Below, in pieces: positions 1 to 7,994 of a stretch of 64,000 bases of DNA. The DNA lies in contig OY760176.1 of the NCBI GenBank assembly GCA_963663315.1, forward strand, positions 2,108,001 through 2,172,000, in the 5' to 3' direction. Both the position numbers and the translations under genes were made by a program. This DNA is from G963663315 sp963663315 (GTDB lineage Bacteria; Pseudomonadota; Gammaproteobacteria; Arenicellales; Poriferihabitantaceae). The stretch's first letter is position 1. Each line of letters starts with the position of its first letter. The notes beneath the pieces are model-generated. The model saw only the letters and a list, made by a program, of their open reading frames with translations, was not told the DNA's origin and made no database searches.

Positions 1-357
1 TTCCATGAAACCCATGTTCACGGGAATTGTTCGTGGTCCGGTGTGTATTATGTCCAGGCAGGTTCAGCCAGCAAGTCGAACGACGACCGGATGCCAAATG
101 GAATGTTGAACGGTGTAACCCGGTTTTACGGTCAACATCTGGAAGAAAGCGCCGCAGGGCATGGTGATTGGGGCAACTACTATCTTCAGGACTACAATTG
201 GACCAGCTATCCCAAGGACGGTAACCTGATCATTTTTCCTTCATACCTTAAACATATGGCATTTCCCTACAATGGTGAAAAGGACCGGATTATCGTGTCG
301 TTCCATGCCCAGGTAAATTCGGATTCTGAAGTGAAATACGACTACGGTTTTAATTAA
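1..357 (+). CDS. 2OG-Fe(II) oxygenase family protein, 3' part only
   Basis: The reading frame is open from base 1, so the gene starts outside the window. The visible 118 residues begin with a His-x-His stretch (HVHGN) followed by SGVYYV, and later show an LIIFPSYLKH segment and an RIIVSFH segment. This pattern fits the putative 2-oxoglutarate/Fe(II)-dependent oxygenase family (2OG-FeII_Oxy_5 / TIGR02466 type), in which the histidines bind iron and an Arg near the C-terminus binds 2-oxoglutarate. The substrate cannot be read from the sequence. A GTG at 43 could be called as an internal start, but it would remove the iron-binding histidines, so the partial reading is preferred. The stop is followed by about 170 bases before the next gene. 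Confidence 0.75.
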   Translation, partial: FHETHVHGNCSWSGVYYVQAGSASKSNDDRMPNGMLNGVTRFYGQHLEESAAGHGDWGNYYLQDYNWTSYPKDGNLIIFPSYLKHMAFPYNGEKDRIIVSFHAQVNSDSEVKYDYGFN

Positions 358-529
358 AACAAGGAAATTGCAGGGACAAGCGCTTGCCACAAGAACATAA
401 GGGGCGGTAGATCCTCGTTGGTAATCCGCTTTTAACTAGTATAGGATGGATGTCCAAATTGGCCGGGATAGCGAATTATTTGATGTCATTAATAAAAAAT
501 TGCTGACTTTGGAGAGAAACATAATTAAT

Positions 530-1585
530 TTGAAGATTAATCAAGCCGCACTGACGACCAGCATAATAGTACTGAGCCTGTCAACTCCGATGACACTCAC
601 TGCAAGCGCGGATGAAGTAACGATTGCTTCATGGGGTGGCTCCTATCAGGATGCGCAGAGCAAGGCGCTGTTCATGCCCGTAGCTGAAGCGATGGGCATT
701 ACCATTAACGAAGAATCCTACAAGGGCATCGGTCAGGTACGCACCAAGGTCGCAGCAGGCGCTGTCCCCTGGGATATCATCGATACGGGTTCAGGCGGTG
801 GTGCACGGGGGTGCGCGGAAGGAATTCTGGTGCCACTGGACTACGACATGATAGACGTATCGAACTTCGTGGCCGATACCACGTTGTCCTGTTGTGTCGG
901 AACAATCGTATTTGCTACTGTGGCGGCCTGGAATACCGATACCTACGGTATGGATGGTCCAAAAAGCTGGGCTGATTTCTGGGACGTGAAAAAATTCCCG
1001 GGTACCCGTTCGGTTCGTGGAAAAATGCATGGCATGCTGGAGCCTGCGCTGATGGCTGATGGAGTGCCAATGGATCAGGTTTATTCTGTTTTGGACAGCG
1101 AAGAAGGAATTGAGCGTGCGCTGAATAAAATTCGTGAACTCAAGCCCCATATCGCAGTATGGTGGGGAACAAGCGCACAACATGCGCAATTGATGAAAGA
1201 CGGTGAGGTGGACATGACTACCGGTTGGAATGATCGATTTGACGTTGCCATCGCTGACGGTGCGAAAGCGGCATACAGCTACAACCAGGGTCTGCAGGAT
1301 TACGATTGCTTCGGTATTCCCAAAGGTGCACCCAACCAGGATCTGGCCATGAAAGTGATCGCCAAAATGAGCGAAGCGGAATATCAGGCAAACATTCCGC
1401 AATACATTACTTACGGGCCCACCAACTCCAAAGCATACGAAACCGGCAAGATAGATGATGGGTTGGCTCGTATGCTGCCATCTCATCCTGACAACGCCGG
1501 TAGTCTGCTCCCGATCAATCAGGAGTGGTATGCGAAATGGGAGAAAATCGGATCCGAGATGTATCTCGACATGATGACTGAATAA
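530..1585 (+). CDS. Polyamine-type ABC transporter periplasmic binding protein
   Basis: Extracellular solute-binding protein of the spermidine/putrescine (PotD/PotF-like) family, which captures substrate in the periplasm and hands it to a membrane permease. After a signal peptide ending near TASA, the mature protein starts EVTIASWGGSYQ, typical of the family, and continues with DIIDTGSG and AVWWGTSAQ segments that line the binding cleft in relatives. The frame is open from an ATG at 446, but those first 28 residues lie before a normal signal peptide. A TTG at 530, with GGAGAG upstream, gives MKINQAAL followed by a hydrophobic core, and I prefer it. The next gene should be the transporter ATPase, and only its first codons remain, so this system is probably broken here. 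The exact ligand is unknown. Confidence 0.8.
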   Translation: MKINQAALTTSIIVLSLSTPMTLTASADEVTIASWGGSYQDAQSKALFMPVAEAMGITINEESYKGIGQVRTKVAAGAVPWDIIDTGSGGGARGCAEGILVPLDYDMIDVSNFVADTTLSCCVGTIVFATVAAWNTDTYGMDGPKSWADFWDVKKFPGTRSVRGKMHGMLEPALMADGVPMDQVYSVLDSEEGIERALNKIRELKPHIAVWWGTSAQHAQLMKDGEVDMTTGWNDRFDVAIADGAKAAYSYNQGLQDYDCFGIPKGAPNQDLAMKVIAKMSEAEYQANIPQYITYGPTNSKAYETGKIDDGLARMLPSHPDNAGSLLPINQEWYAKWEKIGSEMYLDMMTE

Positions 1586-1613
1586 GGAAGATCATCAAGC
1601 ACAACCCCGTAGT

Positions 1614-1647
1614 GCAAAAGGCAGCATTGAAAAGTGCTGCCTTTTGC
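1614..1647 (+). terminator. Strong hairpin between binding protein and ATPase genes
   Basis: Perfect 13-bp inverted repeat (arms 1614-1626 and 1635-1647) with an 8-base loop, 28 bases after the binding-protein stop. The right arm contains a CTTTTGC run rather than a pure T tract, so it may be a partial terminator or an mRNA 3'-end stabiliser. Such hairpins commonly sit after highly expressed binding-protein genes and lower expression of the downstream transporter genes. Confidence 0.65.
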
Positions 1648-1686
1648 CTGCTTATCCGGTCTCCAACCAATTGAAAGGTGAAGCCG

Positions 1687-1806
1687 ATGACTGACACCGG
1701 ATCCGCCCGGGCACTGCCTATTCATATCCATTCTGTAACAAAAACCTACGGCAGTATTTTTGCCTTGGACAATGTTGATCTTGATGTCCGAAGCGGTGAA
1801 TTCCTG
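1687..1806 (+). pseudogene. Truncated potA-like ABC transporter ATPase (first 40 codons)
   Basis: An ATG at 1687 with AAGGTGA upstream opens a frame whose residues include IHIHSVTKTYGSIFALDNVD and RSGEFL. This is the start of a PotA-type ATPase: the A-loop aromatic (the Y of KTYG) and the beta strands before the Walker A motif are present. In intact relatives GEFL is followed by a GPSGSGKTT motif; here the frame runs directly into unrelated Pro-rich codons and then the 3' end of clpB on the other strand. No Walker A, signature or Walker B motif exists. The break is at about 1806-1810. It is a deletion or rearrangement endpoint, or possibly an assembly join. The protein cannot function. Confidence 0.75.
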
Positions 1807-1829
1807 ATACAACCACCCGCACCACCCAA

Positions 1830-4418
1830 TCACAGGTTGAATCTTATCTCATCACCTGTCAGCGAAACCGAAACATTGTCTCCAGGTTTGAATTTGCCAG
1901 CCAATATCTCCTGCGCCAGTTGATTCTCTATGCGCGTTTGTATCGCCCGTCTCAACGGTCGTGCCCCATATACCGGGTCGAAGCCGGTTTCAACCAGCTT
2001 GTCCAGCGCCTGGTCAGAGATTTCCATCGTCATGTCCCGCTCAGCGAGGCGATTTTCAAGATACTGAATCTGAATTCGCGCTATTTCCCGAAGCTGATCT
2101 ATTTGTAACGGATGAAAGACCACCATTTCATCGACACGGTTGATGAATTCCGGGCGAAAGTGTGTCCCAACCACGCCCATCACGGCTTCTTTCATCTCAT
2201 CATAATTATCCTTTGCGGAGCTGCCATGACTGATTTCCTGAATCATTTGAGACCCCAGGTTTGAGGTCATCACGATTACAGTATTCTTGAAATCAACAGT
2301 CCGGCCGTGTCCGTCGGTCAACCGGCCATCATCCAGAACCTGAAGAAGAACATTGAACACATCCCGATGCGCTTTCTCGATCTCGTCAAGCAGGATCACC
2401 GCATAGGGGCGGCGTCGGACCGCTTCGGTCAGATATCCGCCTTCTTCATATCCTACATATCCCGGTGGCGCACCAATCAACCGTGCCACAGAATGTCTTT
2501 CCATGAACTCCGACATATCCACTCGCACCATGGCCTCTTCGCTGTCAAACAGGAATTCAGCCAATGCCTTGGTCAGTTCAGTTTTCCCCACCCCGGTCGG
2601 ACCCAGAAATAAAAATGAACCATAAGGCCTGCCCGGATCGGACAACCCTGCCCTTGAACGGCGAATCGTATTGGATACTGCAGTAATCGCCTCGTCCTGA
2701 CCGACCACACGCTCATGCAGGTTGTTTTCCATCTGCAACAGTTTCTCGCGTTCACCTTCCAGCATTCTGGAAACCGGAATACCGGTCCACATGGCCACCA
2801 CTTCTGCAATCTCGTCTTCACTCACATGACTGCGCAGCAGAGTCGTTTTCTGTTTGTCGGCCGAATCTGCGGCCTGGATCTGTTTTTCCAGTTCGGGTAT
2901 TCGCCCGTACTGCAATTCGGACATTCGAGTCAGATCTCCGGCCCGTCGTGCAGCCTCAAGCTCAATACGAACGCGGTCGAGTTCCTCCTTGACGTGCTGA
3001 CTGCCCTGAACGGCCGACTTCTCTGCATTCCAGATTTCCTCCAGATCGGCGTATTCCCGAGTCTGCCTGCTGATTTCGGTCTCAAGAACATCAAGCCGCT
3101 TCAAGGAGGCTTCATCGTTTTCATTCTTCAACGCTTCGCGCTCGATTTTCAATTGAATCAGCCTGCGCTCCAGCTTGTCCATGGATTCCGGCTTGGAATC
3201 AATTTCCATACGAATCCGACTCGCCGCCTCATCAATAAGATCAATCGCCTTGTCCGGCAAATTGCGGTCGGTGATATATCGATGGGAAAGCGTTGCTGCC
3301 GCAACAATCGCCGGGTCCGTAATATCCACGCCATGATGCACTTCGTAGCGCTCTTTCAGGCCTCGCAGAATGGCGATAGTGTCTTCAACACCCGGTTCGT
3401 CTATCAGTACTTTCTGGAATCGACGTTCCAGCGCCGCATCTTTCTCGATATATTGTCGATATTCATTCAGGGTGGTCGCACCGACACAATGCAACTCGCC
3501 ACGCGCCAGCGCAGGCTTCAACATATTGCCCGCGTCGATTGCGCCTTCAGCTTTGCCCGCACCCACCATGGTATGCAGTTCATCAATGAACAGGATGATC
3601 TGCCCTTCCTGTTTCGACAAATCGTTGAGCACCGCTTTCAGGCGTTCTTCGAACTCACCCCGATATTTGGCGCCAGCAAGAAGTGATCCGAAATCAAGCG
3701 AAAGCACCCTTTTGTTTCTGACGCCATCCGGCACTTCTCCATCTACGATCCTCTGGGCCAACCCTTCGATGATGGCAGTTTTACCTACCCCCGGCTCGCC
3801 GATCAACACCGGGTTGTTTTTGGTCCTTCTCTGGAGAACCTGAATCGCCCGCCGAATCTCATCATCCCGGCCAATCACCGGATCCAATTTGCCCTGCTCG
3901 GCACGCTCGGTCACATCGATGGTATATTTTTCCAATGCCTGTCGGTTATCTTCCGAGTTCTCGCTGTCAACAGACTGACCTCCGCGCATCGTGTCAATCG
4001 CCTTTTCCAAAGGTGTTGAGGAAGCCCCTGCATTGCGCATCAGCTTTCCGAGCGTGCCCTTGCCATCCACTGCAGCAAGAAGAAATAGTTCACTGGTAAT
4101 AAATTGATCCTTGCGTTTCTGAGCAAGTCCGTCGCAGACATTGAGCAATTTTGCGAGACTGGCAGATAAATGAACTTCCCCCTGGTTGCCTTCGACCTGG
4201 GCAAGTTTATCCAGCGCATCACCCAATGAAGATCTCAACTGGCTGACATTGACATTGCTGCGGGCGAGCAGATGCCTTGCATTACCGCCGTCCTGGTCGA
4301 GCAGCGCCAGCATCAAATGCAGGGGTTCTATAATTTGATGGCTGCGCCCGATCGCCAGACTTTCGGCCTCGCCCAGGGCCAATCTGAATTTTGTTGTCAG
4401 CTTATCAAATCTCATCAC
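1830..4418 (-). CDS. clpB: ATP-dependent disaggregase ClpB
   Basis: Hsp100 chaperone that threads aggregated proteins through a hexameric ring and works with DnaK. At 862 residues it has the usual ClpB length. In order: Clp N-terminal repeats (about 1-145), first AAA+ domain with GEPGVGKT (about 206-213) and ILFIDELHTMVGAG Walker B, a coiled-coil middle domain (about 400-530) that separates ClpB from ClpA, and a second AAA+ domain with GPTGVGKTE (about 605) and VDMSEFMERH, ending in a GARPLRRAI sensor-2 helix. It has no IGF/IGL tripeptide for ClpP, as expected of ClpB. It is transcribed away from the truncated ABC transporter. A sigma-32-type promoter lies about 100 bases upstream, so it is likely heat-induced. 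Confidence 0.97.
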   Translation of the reverse strand: MMRFDKLTTKFRLALGEAESLAIGRSHQIIEPLHLMLALLDQDGGNARHLLARSNVNVSQLRSSLGDALDKLAQVEGNQGEVHLSASLAKLLNVCDGLAQKRKDQFITSELFLLAAVDGKGTLGKLMRNAGASSTPLEKAIDTMRGGQSVDSENSEDNRQALEKYTIDVTERAEQGKLDPVIGRDDEIRRAIQVLQRRTKNNPVLIGEPGVGKTAIIEGLAQRIVDGEVPDGVRNKRVLSLDFGSLLAGAKYRGEFEERLKAVLNDLSKQEGQIILFIDELHTMVGAGKAEGAIDAGNMLKPALARGELHCVGATTLNEYRQYIEKDAALERRFQKVLIDEPGVEDTIAILRGLKERYEVHHGVDITDPAIVAAATLSHRYITDRNLPDKAIDLIDEAASRIRMEIDSKPESMDKLERRLIQLKIEREALKNENDEASLKRLDVLETEISRQTREYADLEEIWNAEKSAVQGSQHVKEELDRVRIELEAARRAGDLTRMSELQYGRIPELEKQIQAADSADKQKTTLLRSHVSEDEIAEVVAMWTGIPVSRMLEGEREKLLQMENNLHERVVGQDEAITAVSNTIRRSRAGLSDPGRPYGSFLFLGPTGVGKTELTKALAEFLFDSEEAMVRVDMSEFMERHSVARLIGAPPGYVGYEEGGYLTEAVRRRPYAVILLDEIEKAHRDVFNVLLQVLDDGRLTDGHGRTVDFKNTVIVMTSNLGSQMIQEISHGSSAKDNYDEMKEAVMGVVGTHFRPEFINRVDEMVVFHPLQIDQLREIARIQIQYLENRLAERDMTMEISDQALDKLVETGFDPVYGARPLRRAIQTRIENQLAQEILAGKFKPGDNVSVSLTGDEIRFNL

Positions 4419-4483
4419 TTGACCTCACCATCACACAGTAATCTCATTTTGCGCGGCTCTTGAAAAGCCTCGCGTTCGATACC

Positions 4484-4501
4484 GCTTGACTGTCGTCAAG
4501 C
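4484..4501 (-). other. Hairpin in the clpB 5' leader
   Basis: Perfect 7-bp inverted repeat (GCTTGAC / GTCAAGC) with a TGTC loop, inside the untranslated leader between the heat-shock promoter and the clpB start. It could shape leader mRNA stability, or be the weak end signal of the preceding rimO transcript. It has no T tract. Confidence 0.4.
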
Positions 4502-4518
4502 AGTGCTCCTGTGATCCT

Positions 4519-4547
4519 TAAATGGGGATAAGTGGCTGATAGTCAAG
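4519..4547 (-). promoter_or_regulatory. Sigma-32-type heat-shock promoter for clpB
   Basis: Reading the minus strand, CTTGAC (4547-4542) is followed by a 14-base spacer and CCCCATTTA (4527-4519). This matches the RpoH consensus of CTTGAA, 11-15 bases, CCCCATNT closely. The -35 box overlaps the rimO stop codon (4543-4545), so clpB can be fired independently of rimO during heat shock. The transcript would carry a leader of about 90 bases. Confidence 0.8.
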
Positions 4548-5913
4548 CAGGGTTTAGTGAGACATATTGACCCAGCAAATCGTAGTCCGTCGAGCCGGTC
4601 ACCTCGACCCTGACAATGTCGCCGGGCAACAATTCCATATCACAACCCTCGACTTCAACCACGCCATCGACTTCAGGGGCATCTCCCTTGCTTCGACCCA
4701 GGGCCTGTTCGCCGTCCACGGTATCGATCATGACTTCAATCTCCTTTCCCACTTTTTGTTGCAGCCGATGGGCTGATATCGCTGCCTGATGCTGCATGAA
4801 GGCAGCATGTCGCTCTTGCTTGACCGATTCAGGCACGCGGTCTTCAATTGCATTTGCCGCTGCGCCCTGCACGTCAGAATATTTGAAGCAGCCCGCCCGG
4901 TCGATCTGTGCATCATCCAGAAAATCCAGTAATGTTTCAAAGTCCTGATCTGTCTCCCCGGGAAAACCAACAATAAAAGTGCTGCGAATAGTCAGTTCCG
5001 GGCAAATCCGGCGCCAGGTTGCGATTCGATTCAACACCTTTTCACTATGCGCCGGTCGCTTCATCGCTTTAAGCACTGATTGGCTTGCGTGCTGAAACGG
5101 AATATCGAGATAAGGCAGCAGCAAACCATCGGCCATCAGTGGTATCAGATGATCGACATGAGGGTACGGGTAGATATAGTGCAATCGCACCCAGACCCCC
5201 AATCGACCCAGTGCTTCCGTTAAATCCTGGATGTGCGACCTGATCGGCCTGGCGCCGTGAAATGACGTCCGGTATTTCAAGTCCAGGCCATAAGCGCTGG
5301 TGTCCTGGGAAACGATCAGCAACTCCCGCACCCCGGCGCTGATCAGCGCTTCGGCTTCAGCTATCACATCACAGGCTGGCCGACTATTGAGCTTCCCCCG
5401 CATTTGCGGAATAATGCAAAACGAACAACGATGGTTGCAACCCTCCGATATCTTCAGATACGCATAGTGTCTGGGGGTCAGCTTCAAACCGCCGGGTGGA
5501 ACCAGATCCTGGAAAGGGTCATGGACCGGGGGCAAGTGCTGATGCACTGCCTGCATGACTTCCTGCGTTGCATCAGGGCCGGTTACCGCAAGCACCTCGG
5601 GATGGGCCTGTTTGACGATATCGCCTTTCGCGCCCAGGCATCCGGTAACGATCACCCTGCCATTTTCAGCCAGCGCCTCACCAATGGCTGCCAGTGATTC
5701 CTCGATCGCATCATCAATGAAACCGCAGGTGTTGACGATGACCAGGTCCGCATCATCGTATTGCGACGACAATTGATAACCCTGGACGCGCAACTCAGTC
5801 AGAATCCGTTCCGAATCCACTGTCGCCTTGGCGCAACCGAGACTGACGAAACCGACCTTGCCCGGCAACCCTGCCGCCATGATCAACCAGCCGCTACGCG
5901 GTGACTTTGACAC
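4543..5913 (-). CDS. rimO: Ribosomal protein S12 (Asp88) methylthiotransferase RimO
   Basis: Radical-SAM enzyme that adds a methylthio group to Asp88 of ribosomal protein S12. The N-terminal UPF0004 domain carries three cluster cysteines (Cys27, Cys63, Cys92), the radical-SAM motif is CNHRCSFC (Cys159, Cys163, Cys166), and a TRAM domain closes the protein. EGCNHRCSFCIIPQMRGK with VSLGCAKATVDSERILTE distinguishes RimO from MiaB; the usual CPKN reads CAKA here. Residue 12 is an in-frame Met (start 5880) that fits the family N-terminus (MAAGLPGKVGFVSLG), so the first 11 residues may not be translated. It lies 3 bases after a cysteine-cluster gene in the same direction, and clpB follows. Confidence 0.95.
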   Translation of the reverse strand: MSKSPRSGWLIMAAGLPGKVGFVSLGCAKATVDSERILTELRVQGYQLSSQYDDADLVIVNTCGFIDDAIEESLAAIGEALAENGRVIVTGCLGAKGDIVKQAHPEVLAVTGPDATQEVMQAVHQHLPPVHDPFQDLVPPGGLKLTPRHYAYLKISEGCNHRCSFCIIPQMRGKLNSRPACDVIAEAEALISAGVRELLIVSQDTSAYGLDLKYRTSFHGARPIRSHIQDLTEALGRLGVWVRLHYIYPYPHVDHLIPLMADGLLLPYLDIPFQHASQSVLKAMKRPAHSEKVLNRIATWRRICPELTIRSTFIVGFPGETDQDFETLLDFLDDAQIDRAGCFKYSDVQGAAANAIEDRVPESVKQERHAAFMQHQAAISAHRLQQKVGKEIEVMIDTVDGEQALGRSKGDAPEVDGVVEVEGCDMELLPGDIVRVEVTGSTDYDLLGQYVSLNPA

Positions 5914-5916
5914 ATA

Positions 5917-6363
5917 TTACAGCTTATTTTCCGCGACCAGAAAATAAAGATCCTCGACCTCGGCCGCACCCTGTTTTCTAACTCCCATGGAGCCTAAGGC
6001 ATAATAGCGGCAGGCCGTAGGTCTGTCTTCATAAACGCTGCAACCCTCCTCCGTCAGGTACACACAGGCAGTAGACCCAGGCCGGGTGGCCAGTTTCAAA
6101 CCGGGCATATCGTGGGCATCCATTGGAAATGGCACGGTATATTTCGCAACCCACTCAGAAGACGAGATATTTTCCCGCCGCTTCAGTCGTTGGATATCAT
6201 ATGGCATCAAGGTGATGTCGATATTCTTGCAACATTCATTAAAACAGGAAATGTTTTTATGGCAATGAAATTGAATTTCGCTGTCCAGGGTCAATTCAAC
6301 CGGATTGACAGGGCTTTCATGGGGAATTTCATCTTTGATTTTTTCAAGATCTTCCAGCGACAT
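5917..6363 (-). CDS. YkgJ-family cysteine cluster protein, apparently C-terminally short
   Basis: Member of the YkgJ/UPF0153 family of predicted metal- or Fe-S-binding proteins of unknown function. The sequence shows a first Cys group (Cys34, Cys40, Cys44, Cys45 in HCHKNISCFNECCKN) and a second (Cys100, Cys108, Cys118 in EEGCSVYEDRPTACRYYALG). In relatives I recall, the region after this is followed by a FYFLV segment, a further Cys-Leu-Gly-His motif and a conserved tail, reaching well over 200 residues. Here the frame stops at 148 residues right after YFLVAENKL, 3 bases before rimO. It therefore looks truncated by a junction at about 5917, though a naturally short subfamily is possible. It may be co-transcribed with rimO. 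Confidence 0.75.
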   Translation of the reverse strand: MSLEDLEKIKDEIPHESPVNPVELTLDSEIQFHCHKNISCFNECCKNIDITLMPYDIQRLKRRENISSSEWVAKYTVPFPMDAHDMPGLKLATRPGSTACVYLTEEGCSVYEDRPTACRYYALGSMGVRKQGAAEVEDLYFLVAENKL

Positions 6364-6568
6364 TTATTGGGCAACTCCGTAGAAACAGATGTAAAATCAA
6401 CAACACCTGATAATAACGCCTGCACCGTGTTCAGGCAATTTAACTTGGCTGATATGCCGTAATATTTGTCACAATCCACGCTGAATCTGAAATTTCATCT
6501 GAATTTGCCCAGTGTTCGAACATTATCCTGTCCACGCGTCGAACGACCCACGCTGATATGCCAACAAT

Positions 6569-7948
6569 ATGCCACTTGAAATAATTATTCTCGCAGCCGG
6601 ACAGGGCACAAGAATGCACTCTGATTTACCAAAGGCGCTTCATCGGGTAGGCGGTAAGCCGATGCTGCAACATCTACTCGAAACGGCAACCGGGCTGAAG
6701 CCGGAGCGGATCCATGTTGTCGTCGGGTATGGCAAGGCACAAGTCATATCTGTAATCGAAGAACAATGTCCCTCCCTGATTTCAGACAAACAGCCAAGAT
6801 GGGTCGAGCAGACCAGGCAGCAGGGAACAGGTCATGCCGTGATGCAGGCATTGCCGGAAATTGCGGGAAATTCATCGGTATTGATCCTTAACGGTGATGT
6901 CCCGTTAATTTCTCTGGAAACGCTCAAACGAGTCGTTGCACACGGTGAGAATCTGAACCTGCTCACCGTAGCCCTCGATGATCCTCACGCAATGGGTCGG
7001 ATTATTCGAAACGACCAGAATGCGATCATCGGCATAATTGAGGAAACGGATGCCACCAAAGCACAAAAAAATATCAAGGAAGTCAATACAAACTGTCTGT
7101 GCGCCAGGGCGCACCAGTTGAACAGGTGGCTGACTTCGATCAATTCCACAAACGCACAAAATGAATTCTACCTGACCGATGCAATCGAATATGCGGTCAG
7201 GGACGGAGTAAGCATACAAAGCATTTCTCCTGACTCATATACCGAAATCCTTGGCGTAAACAGCAAGGCCGACCTCGGTCGACTGGAGAGAATCTACCAG
7301 TTGCAAGTTGCTGAAAAAATGATGAAGCAGGGTATCACACTGTTGGATCATTCACGCTTTGACCTGCGCGGAACCTGTGATTTTGGCAAGGATTGCGTGG
7401 TTGACATCAACGTGATACTGGAAGGGCGGGTCAAGCTTGGCGATGGTGTGATGATCGGGCCGAATACAATCATACGGAACTCGACCATTGGCGGAAACTG
7501 CATGATCGAGGCCAACAGTTTGATCGATCATGCCGTGCTCGGGAGAAATTGCCGGATCGGACCATTTGCACGAATTCGCCCCGGGACTGTGCTTGAAGAC
7601 GGGGTACGAATCGGGAATTTCGTCGAAGTGAAAAACAGCCTGATAAAGGATCAGAGCAAAGTCAATCACCTATCCTATGTGGGAGACAGCGAGGTCGGCA
7701 AACACGTGAATTTTGGCGCCGGCGTCATTACCTGCAATTACGACGGAGCCAACAAACACAAAACGGTAATTGGCGATGATGTGTTCGTCGGATCAGCCAG
7801 TCAACTGGTGGCGCCGCTCACGATTGCCGACGGGGCGACCATTGGCGCAGGCTCGACCATTACCCATGATGTGACCCGCGATTCGCTGGCAGTCGCTCGT
7901 GTACGACAGCGTTCGGTCAGGAACTGGAAACGGCCTGAAAAGAAATAG
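6569..7948 (+). CDS. glmU: Bifunctional UDP-GlcNAc pyrophosphorylase / glucosamine-1-P acetyltransferase
   Basis: Makes UDP-GlcNAc, the precursor of peptidoglycan and lipid A, in two steps: acetylation of glucosamine-1-phosphate, then uridylyl transfer. The N-terminal nucleotidyltransferase domain begins LAAGQGTRMHSDLPKAL and has the LNGDVPLI metal-binding Asp. The C-terminal left-handed beta helix is built from hexapeptide repeats (about residues 255-440), including RPGTVLEDGVRIGNFVEVKN and NYDGANKHKTVIGDD acetyltransferase motifs. At 459 residues it has full length. glmS follows after 46 bases, so the two genes of one pathway are likely one transcript. Confidence 0.97.
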   Translation: MPLEIIILAAGQGTRMHSDLPKALHRVGGKPMLQHLLETATGLKPERIHVVVGYGKAQVISVIEEQCPSLISDKQPRWVEQTRQQGTGHAVMQALPEIAGNSSVLILNGDVPLISLETLKRVVAHGENLNLLTVALDDPHAMGRIIRNDQNAIIGIIEETDATKAQKNIKEVNTNCLCARAHQLNRWLTSINSTNAQNEFYLTDAIEYAVRDGVSIQSISPDSYTEILGVNSKADLGRLERIYQLQVAEKMMKQGITLLDHSRFDLRGTCDFGKDCVVDINVILEGRVKLGDGVMIGPNTIIRNSTIGGNCMIEANSLIDHAVLGRNCRIGPFARIRPGTVLEDGVRIGNFVEVKNSLIKDQSKVNHLSYVGDSEVGKHVNFGAGVITCNYDGANKHKTVIGDDVFVGSASQLVAPLTIADGATIGAGSTITHDVTRDSLAVARVRQRSVRNWKRPEKK

Positions 7949-7994
7949 AAACCAGCCGATAAATGGTATTGACAATAAACATTGGAAACGGATC

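Noticed and set aside
2715..3686. 323-codon plus-strand frame inside clpB
   Set aside because: Antisense to conserved ClpB domains with no recognisable protein features.
7899..7994. Upstream extension of glmS overlapping glmU
   Set aside because: GlmS must begin with Met-Cys for its N-terminal nucleophile; the ATG at 7995 is the only fitting start.
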